From assembly GCA_937138495.1 (NCBI GenBank), contig CAKZPE010000011.1, forward strand, positions 1 through 64,000: a stretch of DNA of 64,000 nucleotides. Reading direction: 5' to 3'. Shown here one piece after another: positions 35,342 through 45,682 of the stretch (position 1 is its first letter; each line of letters opens with the position of its first letter). Source of the stretch: an uncultured Oceanospirillaceae bacterium. GTDB taxonomy: Bacteria; Pseudomonadota; Gammaproteobacteria; Pseudomonadales; Balneatricaceae. Below the pieces are notes generated by a model. It did no database searches. It saw nothing but the letters and a program-made list of their open reading frames with translations, and was not told where the DNA came from. Position numbers and translations under genes: made by a program.

Positions 35342-35467
35342 TTAGCCGCTGAACACCTGACTAACGACAGATACCAGTTCGATATCACTGTTGGTTACAC
35401 CCGTAATGACTGTCCCCAATACAAATACCGCAACCAGAATCACCATAATATCTGGCCCTTTCTTCAT
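35342..35467 (-). CDS. Small single-pass membrane protein (41 residues)
   Basis: MKKGPDIMVILVAVFVLGTV plus a short polar tail ending QVFSG: one membrane helix (about residues 7-25) after a basic start. A good ribosome site (GAGGGC) is eight bases upstream of the ATG at 35467. The longer reading from 35563 has no such support. The function is unknown. The position between fau and an AEC transporter suggests a free-standing gene. Confidence 0.6.
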   Translation of the reverse strand: MKKGPDIMVILVAVFVLGTVITGVTNSDIELVSVVSQVFSG

Positions 35468-35635
35468 GGTATTTTCGCCCTCTTTCACGTTTGGCACTAA
35501 AAAATAGCGGGTAAGTCTTCCATAACGAGAATTTTTTGCAAGCATTTCCCTGCAATTACCCAATATATAACGGCAAGTTTATACCAATATTTAGAAAAAA
35601 ATAATAACTTTAGTAAGTTAGCAGCGTTTTCTAAT

Positions 35636-36559
35636 TCATTTTAGGAGTATTTCGGTACAAAGCATTAAAATAACTGGCAAACTCAAACATGACATTACAG
35701 TCTGTAAGGATATGATTGCCGCCATCGCCTGACTGTCTCCGCCTAACTGACGTGACAGAATATAAGCCGAAGGCGCTGTCGGTAAGGCACTGAAAATTAT
35801 GAGAGTTATTGCCACTGCCCTCTCTTCGGAGAACCACCATACCACCCCCATCATTGCTACAGGCATCAGCACCAGCTTCAGCAGACAACTCAAAACCAGT
35901 ACTGCCGGAGCAATATTTATTTTTCTAAGCTGTAAGCCCGCACCGACACAGAGTACACCCAGCGGCAATGCCATTGATGCCAGTAAATCTGCAACAGATA
36001 CCAGTAATGTGGGCAACCCAAACCCACTAAGGTTCAAAAATATTCCCAGGGCACAGGCATTAATCAGGGGATTCGCCAGCAGGCTACGGAAAACATTTCG
36101 CCAGGATACATGCTCACCACCCAGCGCAAATACGCCGACGGATAAAACATTAACCGCCGGAATCATCACTGCCAGCAGGACTGCCAGCATGGCAACACCG
36201 GTATCTCCCTGAACACTGGCGATGACTGCAAATCCCACATAGGTATTGAACCGGACCGTTCCCTGAAACAGCGAGCTGAAGACTGGCCAGGGAAGCTTTA
36301 ACAACCTTTGCAAGCCCATCAGCAACACAGTAAAAACTATCGTCAGTGCCAGCATCGGCCCCGCTATATCAGCAAAATTAACGCCGGCAAAGTCTGCCTG
36401 CGACAATTTATAAACCAAAAGAACAGGGAAAAGGACAAAATAGGTCGCTTTTTCTGCTGCTTCCCAGAACGCCTTGTGTAAGAATTGGCTATGCTTCGCT
36501 GTGTACCCCAGTAATAACAAAATAAATACGGGCCAGAGAGCAATAAGAATGTCTTTCAT
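35636..36559 (-). CDS. AEC family transporter
   Basis: A 307-residue integral membrane protein with about ten helices in two repeats. It resembles auxin efflux carrier-type permeases, with the polar breaks in the first half (LALTIVFTVLLMGLQRLLKL) and FSALPTAPSAYILSRQLGGD in the second half, the latter typical of this family. Bacterial members move malate, malonate or other small anions, and the substrate cannot be told here. It is a single gene. Confidence 0.88.
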   Translation of the reverse strand: MKDILIALWPVFILLLLGYTAKHSQFLHKAFWEAAEKATYFVLFPVLLVYKLSQADFAGVNFADIAGPMLALTIVFTVLLMGLQRLLKLPWPVFSSLFQGTVRFNTYVGFAVIASVQGDTGVAMLAVLLAVMIPAVNVLSVGVFALGGEHVSWRNVFRSLLANPLINACALGIFLNLSGFGLPTLLVSVADLLASMALPLGVLCVGAGLQLRKINIAPAVLVLSCLLKLVLMPVAMMGVVWWFSEERAVAITLIIFSALPTAPSAYILSRQLGGDSQAMAAIISLQTVMSCLSLPVILMLCTEILLK

Positions 36560-36717
36560 AACGGGATAGCTATCCTTAACTGAGATGTTCTGATGTTGAA
36601 GTGCATAACAACATTACGTATCAATCTTGCTGTCTTAAGGTTGCTGCGGGCCTGGCACACCCGTAACACCAGACATTGGTTAACCGCCAAGTAGTAATAA
36701 CACAGGAGCAAAGGACT

Positions 36718-37230
36718 ATGACTTCATTAGTCTTAACCGTTATCGCACAGGACAAACCCGGCTTAGTTGAACTGTTGTCCGAAACCATCGCCAACCACCA
36801 GGGTAACTGGCAGGAAAGTAGCATGTCCCGCCTGGCAGGCCAGTTTGCCGGTATTCTTATCATTGAAGTTCCACAGGATCACAGTGAATCACTCACAGCA
36901 GCGCTGAACGATCTGCAGTCCCAGGGATTAAACGTCAATGTTACAGCCAGTAAAGACGCTGCGCAGGAAGAAACCTATCAGCACGTTACCATTGAGCTGA
37001 TTGGTCACGACAAACCTGGCATCGTACGTGAGATTTCCCACGCACTTAACTCACTGAAGATCAATGTGGAAAGCCTGAGCACCGAGCTGGTCAGTGGTTC
37101 AATGTCTGCTGAAGAGCTGTTTAAGGCTGAAGCTTCTCTGCGGGTACCGACATCTGTTGAACTGGATGATCTGCAAAACGCACTGGAAGACATTGCCAAC
37201 GACCTGATGGTTGACCTCAACCTGAACTGA
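36718..37230 (+). CDS. gcvR: Double-ACT-domain protein (GcvR-like)
   Basis: A 170-residue protein of two ACT domains, the first beginning LVLTVIAQDKPGLVELLSET and the second HVTIELIGHDKPGIVREISH. This is the layout of the glycine cleavage repressor GcvR, which antagonises GcvA in response to glycine. gcvA is not in the window, so the role is inferred from similarity. I start at the ATG at 36718 with AGGAGC upstream. It ends at a terminator before the convergent chemoreceptor. Confidence 0.85.
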   Translation: MTSLVLTVIAQDKPGLVELLSETIANHQGNWQESSMSRLAGQFAGILIIEVPQDHSESLTAALNDLQSQGLNVNVTASKDAAQEETYQHVTIELIGHDKPGIVREISHALNSLKINVESLSTELVSGSMSAEELFKAEASLRVPTSVELDDLQNALEDIANDLMVDLNLN

Positions 37231-37260
37231 TTCTGATGCCCTTCGGGCATCCTGGCATAC

Positions 37261-37292
37261 AACAGCCCTCATAATGCGGGCTGTTTTCGTTT
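37261..37292 (+). terminator. Terminator after the GcvR-like gene
   Basis: AACAGCCC (37261-37268), a nine-base loop, GGGCTGTT (37278-37285), then TTCGTTT. The interrupted T run makes it only moderately strong. Confidence 0.65.
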
Positions 37293-37306
37293 AAGCAGAT
37301 TGTTCT

Positions 37307-39286
37307 TCAGATACTGAAGCGCTGAATAAGCCCTTGCTGCTGCTTGGCAAAATCCAGTAACTCAGTACTGCTGCCCGATGCCAGCTCAGCCCCCTGCGCA
37401 GTCTCTCCCGCCGCTTCACTGATTGTCACCAGCGTCTGACTGACCTGCGCAACGGCACTGGATTGCTGTGCAGCCGCTTCTTCAATGTGGGCGTTCAGCT
37501 CACGGATATGCGCCACAGCATCATTCATCGCCTGTAATACGTTCTGGGAGCGGTTCGCGTTAGCAACGCAATCCTGGGTTTTGTCATAACTGTCATTCAT
37601 GACTTCTCCTACCCGCTGAATGCTGTTCTGCATATTCTCAACCATGGTCTGAATATCCATCACTGAATGACGGGTCTGGCCGGCCAGCGCCCGCACCTCA
37701 TCCGCCACCACTGCAAAACCGCGGCCCTGTTCACCCGCTCTGGCAGCCTCAATCGCTGCGTTCAGCGCCAGCAGATTCGTCTTATTAGCAATGCCCTGAA
37801 TAGAGTCCAGAATTGAAGCAATCTGTTCACCAAAAGCTGACATTTCACTGCTGACGGTCATTGCCTGATCAATACCTTCTGCCTGGGTCTCGATGCTGTG
37901 CAAGGTATTATTCATTTGCTGATTAACATCGACACTGAGCTTTTCAAACTCTTTTACAGCCGTCAGCGTAGTCTGGCTGTGATTAGCCACTTCTTCCACA
38001 CTGTGTTCCATCTGCACAGCCGCAGAGGACGTTTGTTCAAGCTGTTCACTTTGCTCAGACATTGCATGGGTGGTTTGCTGACTGATAGCCGCATTCTGCT
38101 GAGCAACGTCAGACAGTCTTTGCGAGCCTTCTGAAATCTTCTGCAGGATTTCCCGCAAACTGGCAACCACCGCATTCAGGTCCTGACTCAGTTCGCCGAA
38201 CTCATCATTACGCTGATCGTCAAACTCAACCTGTAAGTCTCCTTCTCTTACCCCGTGCAGACGCGCTTTAATGGCAGATAACGGTACGTTGATGGTTTTC
38301 ATAATCCACCAGCCAATCACTGCTGCAAAAATAGCCGCACCAATAGACAATGCAATGATCAGTGCATTGCTGACAGCCACTGCTTTTTCTTCAGCATCAC
38401 GGGCATCCATCGCTGACTGGTAAGTCGTATCAATATACGTATTCACAGCGGTCTGAGTCTCAGCAAGAATGCCACGCAGAGCCTGCATGTGATCCGCCAG
38501 CGCCTGATCAGCCGCCAGTTTCTGACGGTAGAGTGCTACTAACCCTTCTTCTCCATACAACTGGGATTCCACCTGATTCAGGGTCACTTTCACACCACGG
38601 GCCAGCTTGTCAGCTTTAAACAGATCATCATAAGCCTTGCGCAACGAACCGTTACTGGCCGCCAGTGCTTCATCTAACTGTTTAATATCCTGTGAACGCT
38701 TGAACGCCACTAACTGAAAGCGATGAACCCCCAGCGCCTTACTGATTTTCTGTACCAATTTGCCAGCAGGCTTACCTTTACGGGCTATCGCAAAACGCTG
38801 TACCCAGGCATTCAGTGCATCACCCTGACTCTGGAAAGTAATGTCTGCTTCGATTGCTTTACGGCGGGCAACCAGGCTTTCCGCATGATCATCCATCACC
38901 ACCAGCGCTTCATCATTAAACCGCTGGCTAAGTGCCTGGACTTCATTCAAAGCTGCAGTCAGTTCAGGCTGGTCCGCTACCTGGCTGAACAGGCTCGCCT
39001 GTTCGGCATTAAACTTTTCAATACTCTGAGTGAAAACCTCACGTTCACGTTCCAGTCCCTCACCGTCTGTCTGGCTAAGCGCCGTGAATAAAGCTTCGTT
39101 GGCTTCCTGAAGGTAAATCATTTGCCGGTAACTGCCCGACAAATTAGGAATTACGTTGTCGGTAACATTGAAAAACTCTTGTGAAATCGAGCGACTGGCA
39201 AGAAATCCACCACTGCCGACTACGATAATAAAAACGACCATCAGCACGTAGCTGGCGGCAATTTTATGGGTGATCCTGATGTTCAT
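37307..39286 (-). CDS. Methyl-accepting chemotaxis protein
   Basis: A 659-residue transmembrane chemoreceptor. It has a membrane helix at about 8-32, a long helical periplasmic sensor (about 33-310, probably a helical-bimodular type), a second membrane helix [20 protein letters not shown], a HAMP domain and the cytoplasmic signalling hairpin with tip sequence [20 protein letters not shown]. No CheR-binding pentapeptide is evident at the C-terminus. I start at 39286, after GGAGG, not at 39307. The ligand is unknown. Confidence 0.93.
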   Translation of the reverse strand: MNIRITHKIAASYVLMVVFIIVVGSGGFLASRSISQEFFNVTDNVIPNLSGSYRQMIYLQEANEALFTALSQTDGEGLEREREVFTQSIEKFNAEQASLFSQVADQPELTAALNEVQALSQRFNDEALVVMDDHAESLVARRKAIEADITFQSQGDALNAWVQRFAIARKGKPAGKLVQKISKALGVHRFQLVAFKRSQDIKQLDEALAASNGSLRKAYDDLFKADKLARGVKVTLNQVESQLYGEEGLVALYRQKLAADQALADHMQALRGILAETQTAVNTYIDTTYQSAMDARDAEEKAVAVSNALIIALSIGAAIFAAVIGWWIMKTINVPLSAIKARLHGVREGDLQVEFDDQRNDEFGELSQDLNAVVASLREILQKISEGSQRLSDVAQQNAAISQQTTHAMSEQSEQLEQTSSAAVQMEHSVEEVANHSQTTLTAVKEFEKLSVDVNQQMNNTLHSIETQAEGIDQAMTVSSEMSAFGEQIASILDSIQGIANKTNLLALNAAIEAARAGEQGRGFAVVADEVRALAGQTRHSVMDIQTMVENMQNSIQRVGEVMNDSYDKTQDCVANANRSQNVLQAMNDAVAHIRELNAHIEEAAAQQSSAVAQVSQTLVTISEAAGETAQGAELASGSSTELLDFAKQQQGLIQRFSI

Positions 39287-39559
39287 CCCCAACCTCCGAA
39301 GAAACATTAACTGCGATATACAGCTAACTGCATGTTGGCCTCTGCTGATGCGAAGCTCTTTTTATTAGTATTAATAGCGGTATCTCATGTTCGTATGAGA
39401 ATCCCCAGAAACGACCTTAATGACAGATTAAGGCAGATAACAGGCTGACGACAGGGCTGAGACACCATCATTTACTCAAGATGGGCAGCGACAGACTAAA
39501 CAAAAGTCTATAGCCTTATGAATATACGGCGCACCCATAACGCCGTATTCATCAGACAT
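39287..39559. other. Intergenic stretch between chemoreceptor and argH
   Basis: No gene. It holds small hairpins: TCTCAT-GTTCGT-ATGAGA near 39388, and a longer one with arms at about 39518-39531 and 39541-39552 next to the argH terminator. The chemoreceptor promoter should be here, but I see no convincing sigma-70 or sigma-28 boxes. Confidence 0.4.
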
Positions 39560-39594
39560 AAAAAAACCGGTGCTGATTACTCAGCACCGGTTTT
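39560..39594 (-). terminator. Terminator after argH
   Basis: A perfect 10-bp stem CCGGTGCTGA / TCAGCACCGG (39567-39576 and 39581-39590), loop of four, with a T run on the minus strand (plus-strand A run 39560-39566). Confidence 0.9.
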
Positions 39595-39611
39595 CAAACA
39601 AAAGCAAAGAG

Positions 39612-41006
39612 TTAGCGTTGAGCCAGCAGCTGCTCAGCCCGGTCACATGCCAGACGCACCTGATTCGGCGCAGTGCCGCCAATGTGGTCACGCGCGCTGA
39701 CAGAACCGTCCAGGGTCAGCACATCAAAAACATCATCGCTGATCTCATCCGAGAACTGCTGTAACTCAGCCAGTGTCATTTCACCCAGGTCTTTACCACA
39801 CTCAATACCGTAGGCTACAGCTTTACCCACAATCTCGTGCGCATCACGGAATGGAATACCTTTACGCACAACGTAATCGGCCAGGTCCGTTGCAGTGGAG
39901 AAACCACGCAGAGCCGCTTCACGCATATTGTCGTGCTTAGCTTCAATGGCAGGCACCATGTCGGCAAATGCCCGCAGGCTGCCTTTTACAGTATCAATCG
40001 CATCAAACAGAGGCTCTTTATCTTCCTGGTTGTCTTTGTTGTAGGCCAGCGGCTGAGACTTCATAAGTGTCAGCAGTGACATCAGGTGACCATACACCCG
40101 GCCACTCTTACCGCGCACCAGTTCCGGTACATCCGGATTTTTCTTCTGCGGCATAATTGAAGAGCCTGTACAGAAGCGGTCTGGCAGGTTAATGAAGTCG
40201 AATTGTGCAGACGCCCACAATACAAGTTCTTCAGAGAAACGGGACAGGTGCATCATCAGCACACTGGAAGCAGCGCAGAATTCAATCGCAAAATCACGGT
40301 CGGATACGGAATCCAGTGAGTTTTCTGTCGGAGCAGTAAAGCCCAGCAGCTCAGTCGTCATCTGACGGTCAATCGGATACGTCGTACCGGCCAGTGCCGC
40401 AGCGCCCAGCGGCAAAATGTTAACCCGTTTGCGGCAATCAACAAAACGCTCGTAATCACGGCTTAACATTTCAAACCATGCCATCAGGTGATGCCCAAAT
40501 GTTACCGGCTGAGCTGTCTGCAGGTGAGTAAAGCCAGGCATAACTGTTGCCGCTTCCTGACGGGCCAGACCGATAATACCCTGTTGCAGACGGTTAATTT
40601 CTGCCAGAACCAGATCCACTTCATCCCGAACATACAGACGGATATCCGTTGCCACCTGATCATTACGGGAACGGCCTGTGTGTAACTTCTTACCGGTGAT
40701 ACCAATCTTACTGGTCAGGGCCGCTTCGATGTTCATATGCACATCTTCCAGCTCAACAGACCATTCAAAGTTACCCGCTTCAATGTCCTGCTGAATTTCA
40801 GCCAGGCCATTAAGAATGTCATCGCATTCAGCTTCGGTAAGTACACCAACCTTGGTCAGCATTTTCGCATGGGCGACAGAGCCCTGAATATCCTGGCGAT
40901 ACATACGCTGATCGAATTCAACCGACGCAGTAAAACGGGCTACAAATGCATCCGTCGGTTCGTTGAATCGGCCGCCCCATTGCTGGTTGGTTTTTTCTTC
41001 GCTCAT
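39612..41006 (-). CDS. argH: Argininosuccinate lyase
   Basis: A 464-residue enzyme that splits argininosuccinate to arginine and fumarate. The superfamily signature reads [20 protein letters not shown], and the N-terminus has [20 protein letters not shown]. The catalytic His region [13 protein letters not shown] is intact. I start at 41006, where the sequence [14 protein letters not shown] fits relatives, rather than the earlier reading from 41045. It is divergent from hemC, as in Pseudomonas. Confidence 0.96.
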   Translation of the reverse strand: MSEEKTNQQWGGRFNEPTDAFVARFTASVEFDQRMYRQDIQGSVAHAKMLTKVGVLTEAECDDILNGLAEIQQDIEAGNFEWSVELEDVHMNIEAALTSKIGITGKKLHTGRSRNDQVATDIRLYVRDEVDLVLAEINRLQQGIIGLARQEAATVMPGFTHLQTAQPVTFGHHLMAWFEMLSRDYERFVDCRKRVNILPLGAAALAGTTYPIDRQMTTELLGFTAPTENSLDSVSDRDFAIEFCAASSVLMMHLSRFSEELVLWASAQFDFINLPDRFCTGSSIMPQKKNPDVPELVRGKSGRVYGHLMSLLTLMKSQPLAYNKDNQEDKEPLFDAIDTVKGSLRAFADMVPAIEAKHDNMREAALRGFSTATDLADYVVRKGIPFRDAHEIVGKAVAYGIECGKDLGEMTLAELQQFSDEISDDVFDVLTLDGSVSARDHIGGTAPNQVRLACDRAEQLLAQR

Positions 41007-41303
41007 ACTTACCTCTATACTCAACACCAGCCACCTGATGTTCATCCTGAATTAAGGGCCTGCATTATACATTACTCGCCCATACCCGACACATCCGCCG
41101 GACATTTTCTTAGCAATCGCCGGTAAATTCCGCACAAACTTATCCACAAGGCCGCAGACATCCGCCGGAATGGAAAAAAGCCTGATGAAGATCATATCCT
41201 ACTTCGTTTTTGAGGCTGCTCTCGCGCATCCGAATCTGATAAAATCAGTTTTTTTATTCAGTACGGGCTTAGGCCCTTTACGACAGCCCTCCAGGATATG
41301 TTC

Positions 41304-42245
41304 ATGACAACTCCCGTTATCCGTATTGCTACCCGTCAAAGCCCGCTTGCCCTGTGGCAGGCCGAATATGTTAAAGCTGAACTGGAACGCCACCATCCCG
41401 GCATTCAGGTTGAGCTACTGGGGTTTACGACCAAAGGCGATGTCCTGCTGGACTCTCCCCTGTCAAAGATCGGTGGTAAGGGCCTGTTTGTTAAAGAACT
41501 GGAAGTCGCGATGCTGGCGAATGAAGCCGACATTGCCGTGCACTCAATGAAAGATGTCCCTATGGAGTTCCCTGAAGGGCTGGAACTGGCAGTCATCTGC
41601 CCACGGGAAAAACCCACCGATGCTTTTGTATCTAACAACTACAAAAACATTGATGAGCTGCCTCAGGGTGCGGTTGTTGGCACCTCTTCCCTGCGCCGTG
41701 AAGCCCAGCTTCGCGAACGCCGCCCGGACCTGGTCATTAAAACCCTGCGCGGCAATGTGAATACCCGCCTGCGCAAGCTGGATGAAGGCCAGTATGATGC
41801 CATCATCCTGGCAACCGCCGGCTTACTGCGTCTTGAAATGGCTGACCGGATCGCCTGTGAAATCACACCGGAAGAAAGCCTGCCCGCCGGTGGTCAGGGC
41901 GCCGTTGGCATTGAATGCCGCAGTGATGACGATACAACAAAAGCGTTACTGGCACCGTTGCATGATGCACACACAGCCAGCCGTGTAACCGCAGAACGTG
42001 CAATGAACCGTCGTCTTGAAGGAGGTTGCCAGGTACCTATTGCCTGTTACGCCACCCTGGATGACAGCAGCGATGAACTGTACCTGCGCGGCCTGGTCGC
42101 CAGCACTGATGGCACCGAAGTCCTGCGTGATGAAATCACCACCGATTCCGCCGGTGCTGAACAGGCCGGCATTGAGCTGGCAGAACGTCTGCTGGCTGCC
42201 GGTGCAGACAAAATTCTGGCAGAAGTTTACCGGGAAAATGGCTAA
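41304..42245 (+). CDS. hemC: Porphobilinogen deaminase (hydroxymethylbilane synthase)
   Basis: A 313-residue enzyme that joins four porphobilinogens into hydroxymethylbilane. The dipyrromethane cofactor cysteine lies in [20 protein letters not shown], and [16 protein letters not shown] and [20 protein letters not shown] are family blocks. AGGA (41293-41296) is ideally spaced from the ATG at 41304, better than for 41298. It is the first gene of hemC-hemD-hemX-hemY. Confidence 0.96.
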   Translation: MTTPVIRIATRQSPLALWQAEYVKAELERHHPGIQVELLGFTTKGDVLLDSPLSKIGGKGLFVKELEVAMLANEADIAVHSMKDVPMEFPEGLELAVICPREKPTDAFVSNNYKNIDELPQGAVVGTSSLRREAQLRERRPDLVIKTLRGNVNTRLRKLDEGQYDAIILATAGLLRLEMADRIACEITPEESLPAGGQGAVGIECRSDDDTTKALLAPLHDAHTASRVTAERAMNRRLEGGCQVPIACYATLDDSSDELYLRGLVASTDGTEVLRDEITTDSAGAEQAGIELAERLLAAGADKILAEVYRENG

Positions 42246-43044
42246 GTCTTCTTTACAGGGAATGCGTGTTCTGGTCACCCGACCAGAACACCAGAGCGCC
42301 GGTATCTGCAACGACCTGCAAGCCCGGGGAGCCACTCCTGTTTGCCTGCCTTTGCTACAGATAACACCAGTGCCTGACAGCGACGCAGAATACCCCCTTC
42401 TGAAGCAGCATATTCTGGACCTTGATCTGTATCAGCAGATCATTGTGGTTAGCCCTAACGCGGCACACTTTGCCGGGGAGCTGATCGATCAATACTGGCC
42501 ACAACTGCCAGTGGGCATTACCTGGCACGCCATTGGCCAAAAAACCGCTGATACCCTCACCGGATACGGCATTCAGGCCCGGATAAACACAGCAGGAACC
42601 GATTCAGAAGCTTTGCTGAGCGATTCAACTCTGCAAAACATAACGGAACAACGCATACTTATAATGCGCGGTGAAGGTGGCAGGACAGTTCTGGCGGACA
42701 CATTGCAAGCCCGTGGAGCACGTACTGAATACGCAGAACTTTACCGGCGCAGCTGCCCGGACTATACCTCGCAGCAGATCAACAGTACTATTTACAGTTC
42801 TCTGGACGCAGTTCTGATTACCAGCGGAGAAGCCCTGGAGAATTTTATCAGCCTGCTGGACAGGCCTCAGGAACATACCCCGCAGCTGCGCGGTCAGATA
42901 CTTTCGACCCGACTGCTGGTACCCAGCACCAGGGTAGCCAAATTAGCTACAGCTTATGGCTGTACAAATGTTTATATTGCTCAGGGAGCCGATAGCAAGG
43001 CTATGGTTCAGGCACTAATTGCGACGCTCGACGTGGAAGAATAA
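42238..43044 (+). CDS. hemD: Uroporphyrinogen-III synthase
   Basis: A 268-residue protein that cyclises hydroxymethylbilane with inversion of ring D. Sequence conservation in this family is low, but [40 protein letters not shown] and the ending [16 protein letters not shown] fit HemD. The ATG at 42238 overlaps the hemC stop by eight bases, the typical coupling. Translation upstream in this frame is a shadow of hemC. Confidence 0.9.
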   Translation: MAKSSLQGMRVLVTRPEHQSAGICNDLQARGATPVCLPLLQITPVPDSDAEYPLLKQHILDLDLYQQIIVVSPNAAHFAGELIDQYWPQLPVGITWHAIGQKTADTLTGYGIQARINTAGTDSEALLSDSTLQNITEQRILIMRGEGGRTVLADTLQARGARTEYAELYRRSCPDYTSQQINSTIYSSLDAVLITSGEALENFISLLDRPQEHTPQLRGQILSTRLLVPSTRVAKLATAYGCTNVYIAQGADSKAMVQALIATLDVEE

Positions 43045-43046
43045 CA

Positions 43047-44300
43047 ATGAGAAAGAACGGGAAAAACAACCGCAACAACAAGGCCGACGCAGACGTCATC
43101 GAAGGCGAAATCATTGAAAAGGACACCCCCGTGGATAAGTCAGCAGAGACCCCGTCATCCGCTAAAGACAACGATAAAAAAGATACCGGCCCAGACGTAA
43201 AGCAATCAGAAAAGTCATCTGAAACGCCTGAAACAGCCAATAATAAACCCGCTAAACAGGGTTCCGGCAAATCAGGTAAGCTGGCGCTGCTACTGGCAAT
43301 CATCGCTATCATCGGTGTCGGTTACCTTTATTGGTTACAGCTGGAATCAAAGAACAGCATCACAACAAGCCAGGCTCAGGCCAGTTCCGAGCTGGACAAT
43401 AAGCTGCAAAACAACCAACAGCAGCAAAACGCTAAAGTGACCGGTTTGACTCAGCAATTACAGGCACTTGAAAGCAAAGCAAATGCTGACGCTGCCAACA
43501 TCGAAGAACTGCAAGCGCGTCTGACCCGCAGCATTCAGCAAATTACGGCTACCCAGCAAAATACCCGAAAAGACTGGATCATTGCTGAGGCAGAATACCT
43601 GCTGAGACTGGCCAATCAGCGGGTTCTGATGGAGCAGACCCCACAGGGCGCCCTGAAGCTGCTACGTTCTGCAGATAAGATCCTCAAAGAAACTGATGAC
43701 GTTACCATCTACGCTGTCCGTAAAGCTTTAGCTGCCGATATCGCAGCACTGGAAGCCGTACCTGAACTGGATACCGAAGGCCTGTTCCTGCGCCTGGGTG
43801 CACTGAACGAGCAAGTAAACAAACTGAAGCTGATTCCACTGACAGAACAACACAAGCTGCCGGAAATTGTATCTGAAGTCAGTAACGAAACGTTTACGGA
43901 AACCTGGACCGCCAACCTGCAAAAAGCCTGGGCTAAAATTGCTGACAAATTTAATCAGCTGGTTGTAATCCAGGACCGCGACGCACCGGTAGAACCTCTG
44001 CTCTCACCACAGCAAAACTTCTACCTGCAGCAAAACCTTCACCTGATGCTGGAGCAGGCTCAACTGTCACTGTTACAACGCCGCAGCGGTACCTATGAAA
44101 ACAGCCTAAGCAAGGCGGAAGGCTGGGTAGCCACCTACTTTGAAGCCACCGACAGTACCACCCAGGCGCTGATCCGCAGCCTTCAGGAAATGAAGCAAGT
44201 GAATGTTTCACCGGCAATGCCTGATATCTCCGGCTCCCTGATCGCTCTGAAAAAGTACCTTCAGGATATGCGTAAACTGAAGGAACAGGAGGCAGCATAA
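43047..44300 (+). CDS. hemX: HemX-like membrane protein
   Basis: A 417-residue protein with a charged, disordered cytoplasmic N-terminus (about 1-72), one membrane helix (LALLLAIIAIIGVGYLYWL), a coiled coil (about 95-170) and a helical periplasmic domain with WIIAEAEYLLRLANQRVLME. It is annotated as uroporphyrinogen-III methyltransferase-like in older databases, but it has no methyltransferase motif, and the role in heme synthesis is unsettled. It lies two bases after hemD. Confidence 0.9.
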   Translation: MRKNGKNNRNNKADADVIEGEIIEKDTPVDKSAETPSSAKDNDKKDTGPDVKQSEKSSETPETANNKPAKQGSGKSGKLALLLAIIAIIGVGYLYWLQLESKNSITTSQAQASSELDNKLQNNQQQQNAKVTGLTQQLQALESKANADAANIEELQARLTRSIQQITATQQNTRKDWIIAEAEYLLRLANQRVLMEQTPQGALKLLRSADKILKETDDVTIYAVRKALAADIAALEAVPELDTEGLFLRLGALNEQVNKLKLIPLTEQHKLPEIVSEVSNETFTETWTANLQKAWAKIADKFNQLVVIQDRDAPVEPLLSPQQNFYLQQNLHLMLEQAQLSLLQRRSGTYENSLSKAEGWVATYFEATDSTTQALIRSLQEMKQVNVSPAMPDISGSLIALKKYLQDMRKLKEQEAA

Positions 44301-45620
44301 ATGAAAAAGCTATTGATATTGCTGTTGATCCTGCTATTTGCCGGCGCGTGGATCGGCCAGTTAATGATTCAGGATTCAGGTTATACCCTGATTGCCTACA
44401 ACAACATCACCATTGAGATGAGTCTGTGGGTCTTTCTGATCGCACTGCTGACAGTTTTCTTCCTCCTTCACTGGGGCCTGAACCTGCTGCGTGGTTCGTT
44501 ACGTTCCGGTCAGCGTTTTCGCCTGTGGAGCAAAGGCCGTAACCAGCGCATTGCGAATACCAAAAGTCTGAAAGGTCTGATTGCCCTCTCAGAAGGTAAA
44601 TGGTGGCAGGCACAGCGGTTACTGACTCAGGCAGGCGATAAATCAGAACTGCCACTGATCAGCTATCTGGCTGCAGCCCGTGCCGCCCATGAACAGGGGG
44701 AAGATGCTGACTGTGATGAACTTCTGCACAAAGCCCGGGATGCCGCGCCACAAGCTGAAATTGCAGTAGGCATCAGCCAGGCACAGATTCTGTTGTCCCG
44801 TGGGCAATATGAGCCCTGTCTGGCTACCTTGCTGGACCTGAACAAAAAAGCACCTAAAAACACCTATGTCATGAAACTGTTGCGGGAAGTGTATATCCAG
44901 CTGAATGACTGGTCTGCACTGAGCAAACTGATTCCGGAATTACGCAAGCACAAAGCCGTAAAACCAGCCAAACTGCTGAAAACCGAACAGCGTTGTTACA
45001 GCAATATTCTTGAGCAAAGTATCAGCCAGCTACCTGTCCACGCAGATAATGAAGAAAAAGCGAAAGCTTTAGGTGTTGCCTGGCATAACATGCCTGGGCA
45101 ACTGACCAGTGATGATGTACTGGCCCGGCACTACACCAATCTGCTGGTCAGCATTGGTGCGGAAGAAAAAGCCGAAGCAACCATCCGTGAACTGCTCAAA
45201 CGTAACTGGGATGATTCCCTGATCACCCTTTACGGACGCATTGCGGGCAGTGATGCACATAAACAGCTGGAATTTGCCAAGAGCTTCCTGAATGACTATC
45301 CAATGAATGCAGATCTTCTGCTGACACTGGGCCGTTTATCCCTGCGCAATCAGCACTGGGGGAAAGCGGTCGCTTACTTCGAGCAAAGCCTGGAAGAAGA
45401 GTCCCGGCCGGAAACACTGAGCGAACTGGCGCGCCTGTTACAGCATATGGGTGAAACCGAACGCACCCTGAAACTGATCGAGAATAACTTCAGTCTGATC
45501 GGTAACGGCTTACCCCAGCTGCCAATGCCCGAGAAAGCACCTGCCAGGCCTGAACAGCCTGAAACAGTTATTTCTGACGATCATATTCATGCTAAGCCAC
45601 GCTTTAAGCCCATTAGCTAA
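44301..45620 (+). CDS. hemY: HemY-like TPR membrane protein
   Basis: A 439-residue protein with two N-terminal membrane helices (about 3-20 and 40-62) and a HemY_N domain, then TPR-type helical repeats (about 95-400). It is unrelated to the protoporphyrinogen oxidase called HemY in Bacillus. It directly abuts hemX and ends the hem operon at a terminator. The function in porphyrin metabolism is inferred from constant linkage to hemCDX. Confidence 0.9.
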   Translation: MKKLLILLLILLFAGAWIGQLMIQDSGYTLIAYNNITIEMSLWVFLIALLTVFFLLHWGLNLLRGSLRSGQRFRLWSKGRNQRIANTKSLKGLIALSEGKWWQAQRLLTQAGDKSELPLISYLAAARAAHEQGEDADCDELLHKARDAAPQAEIAVGISQAQILLSRGQYEPCLATLLDLNKKAPKNTYVMKLLREVYIQLNDWSALSKLIPELRKHKAVKPAKLLKTEQRCYSNILEQSISQLPVHADNEEKAKALGVAWHNMPGQLTSDDVLARHYTNLLVSIGAEEKAEATIRELLKRNWDDSLITLYGRIAGSDAHKQLEFAKSFLNDYPMNADLLLTLGRLSLRNQHWGKAVAYFEQSLEEESRPETLSELARLLQHMGETERTLKLIENNFSLIGNGLPQLPMPEKAPARPEQPETVISDDHIHAKPRFKPIS

Positions 45621-45638
45621 GCGCGATCTGAAAGCCAT

Positions 45639-45667
45639 AAAAAAAGCAGCCATCCGCTGCTTTTTTT
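45639..45667. terminator. Bidirectional terminator between hemY and the reductase gene
   Basis: GCAGC-CATCC-GCTGC (45646-45660) flanked by seven A and seven T. It serves hemY on the plus strand and the convergent reductase on the minus strand. Confidence 0.85.
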
Positions 45668-45682
45668 GTATCTGGCAACTGA

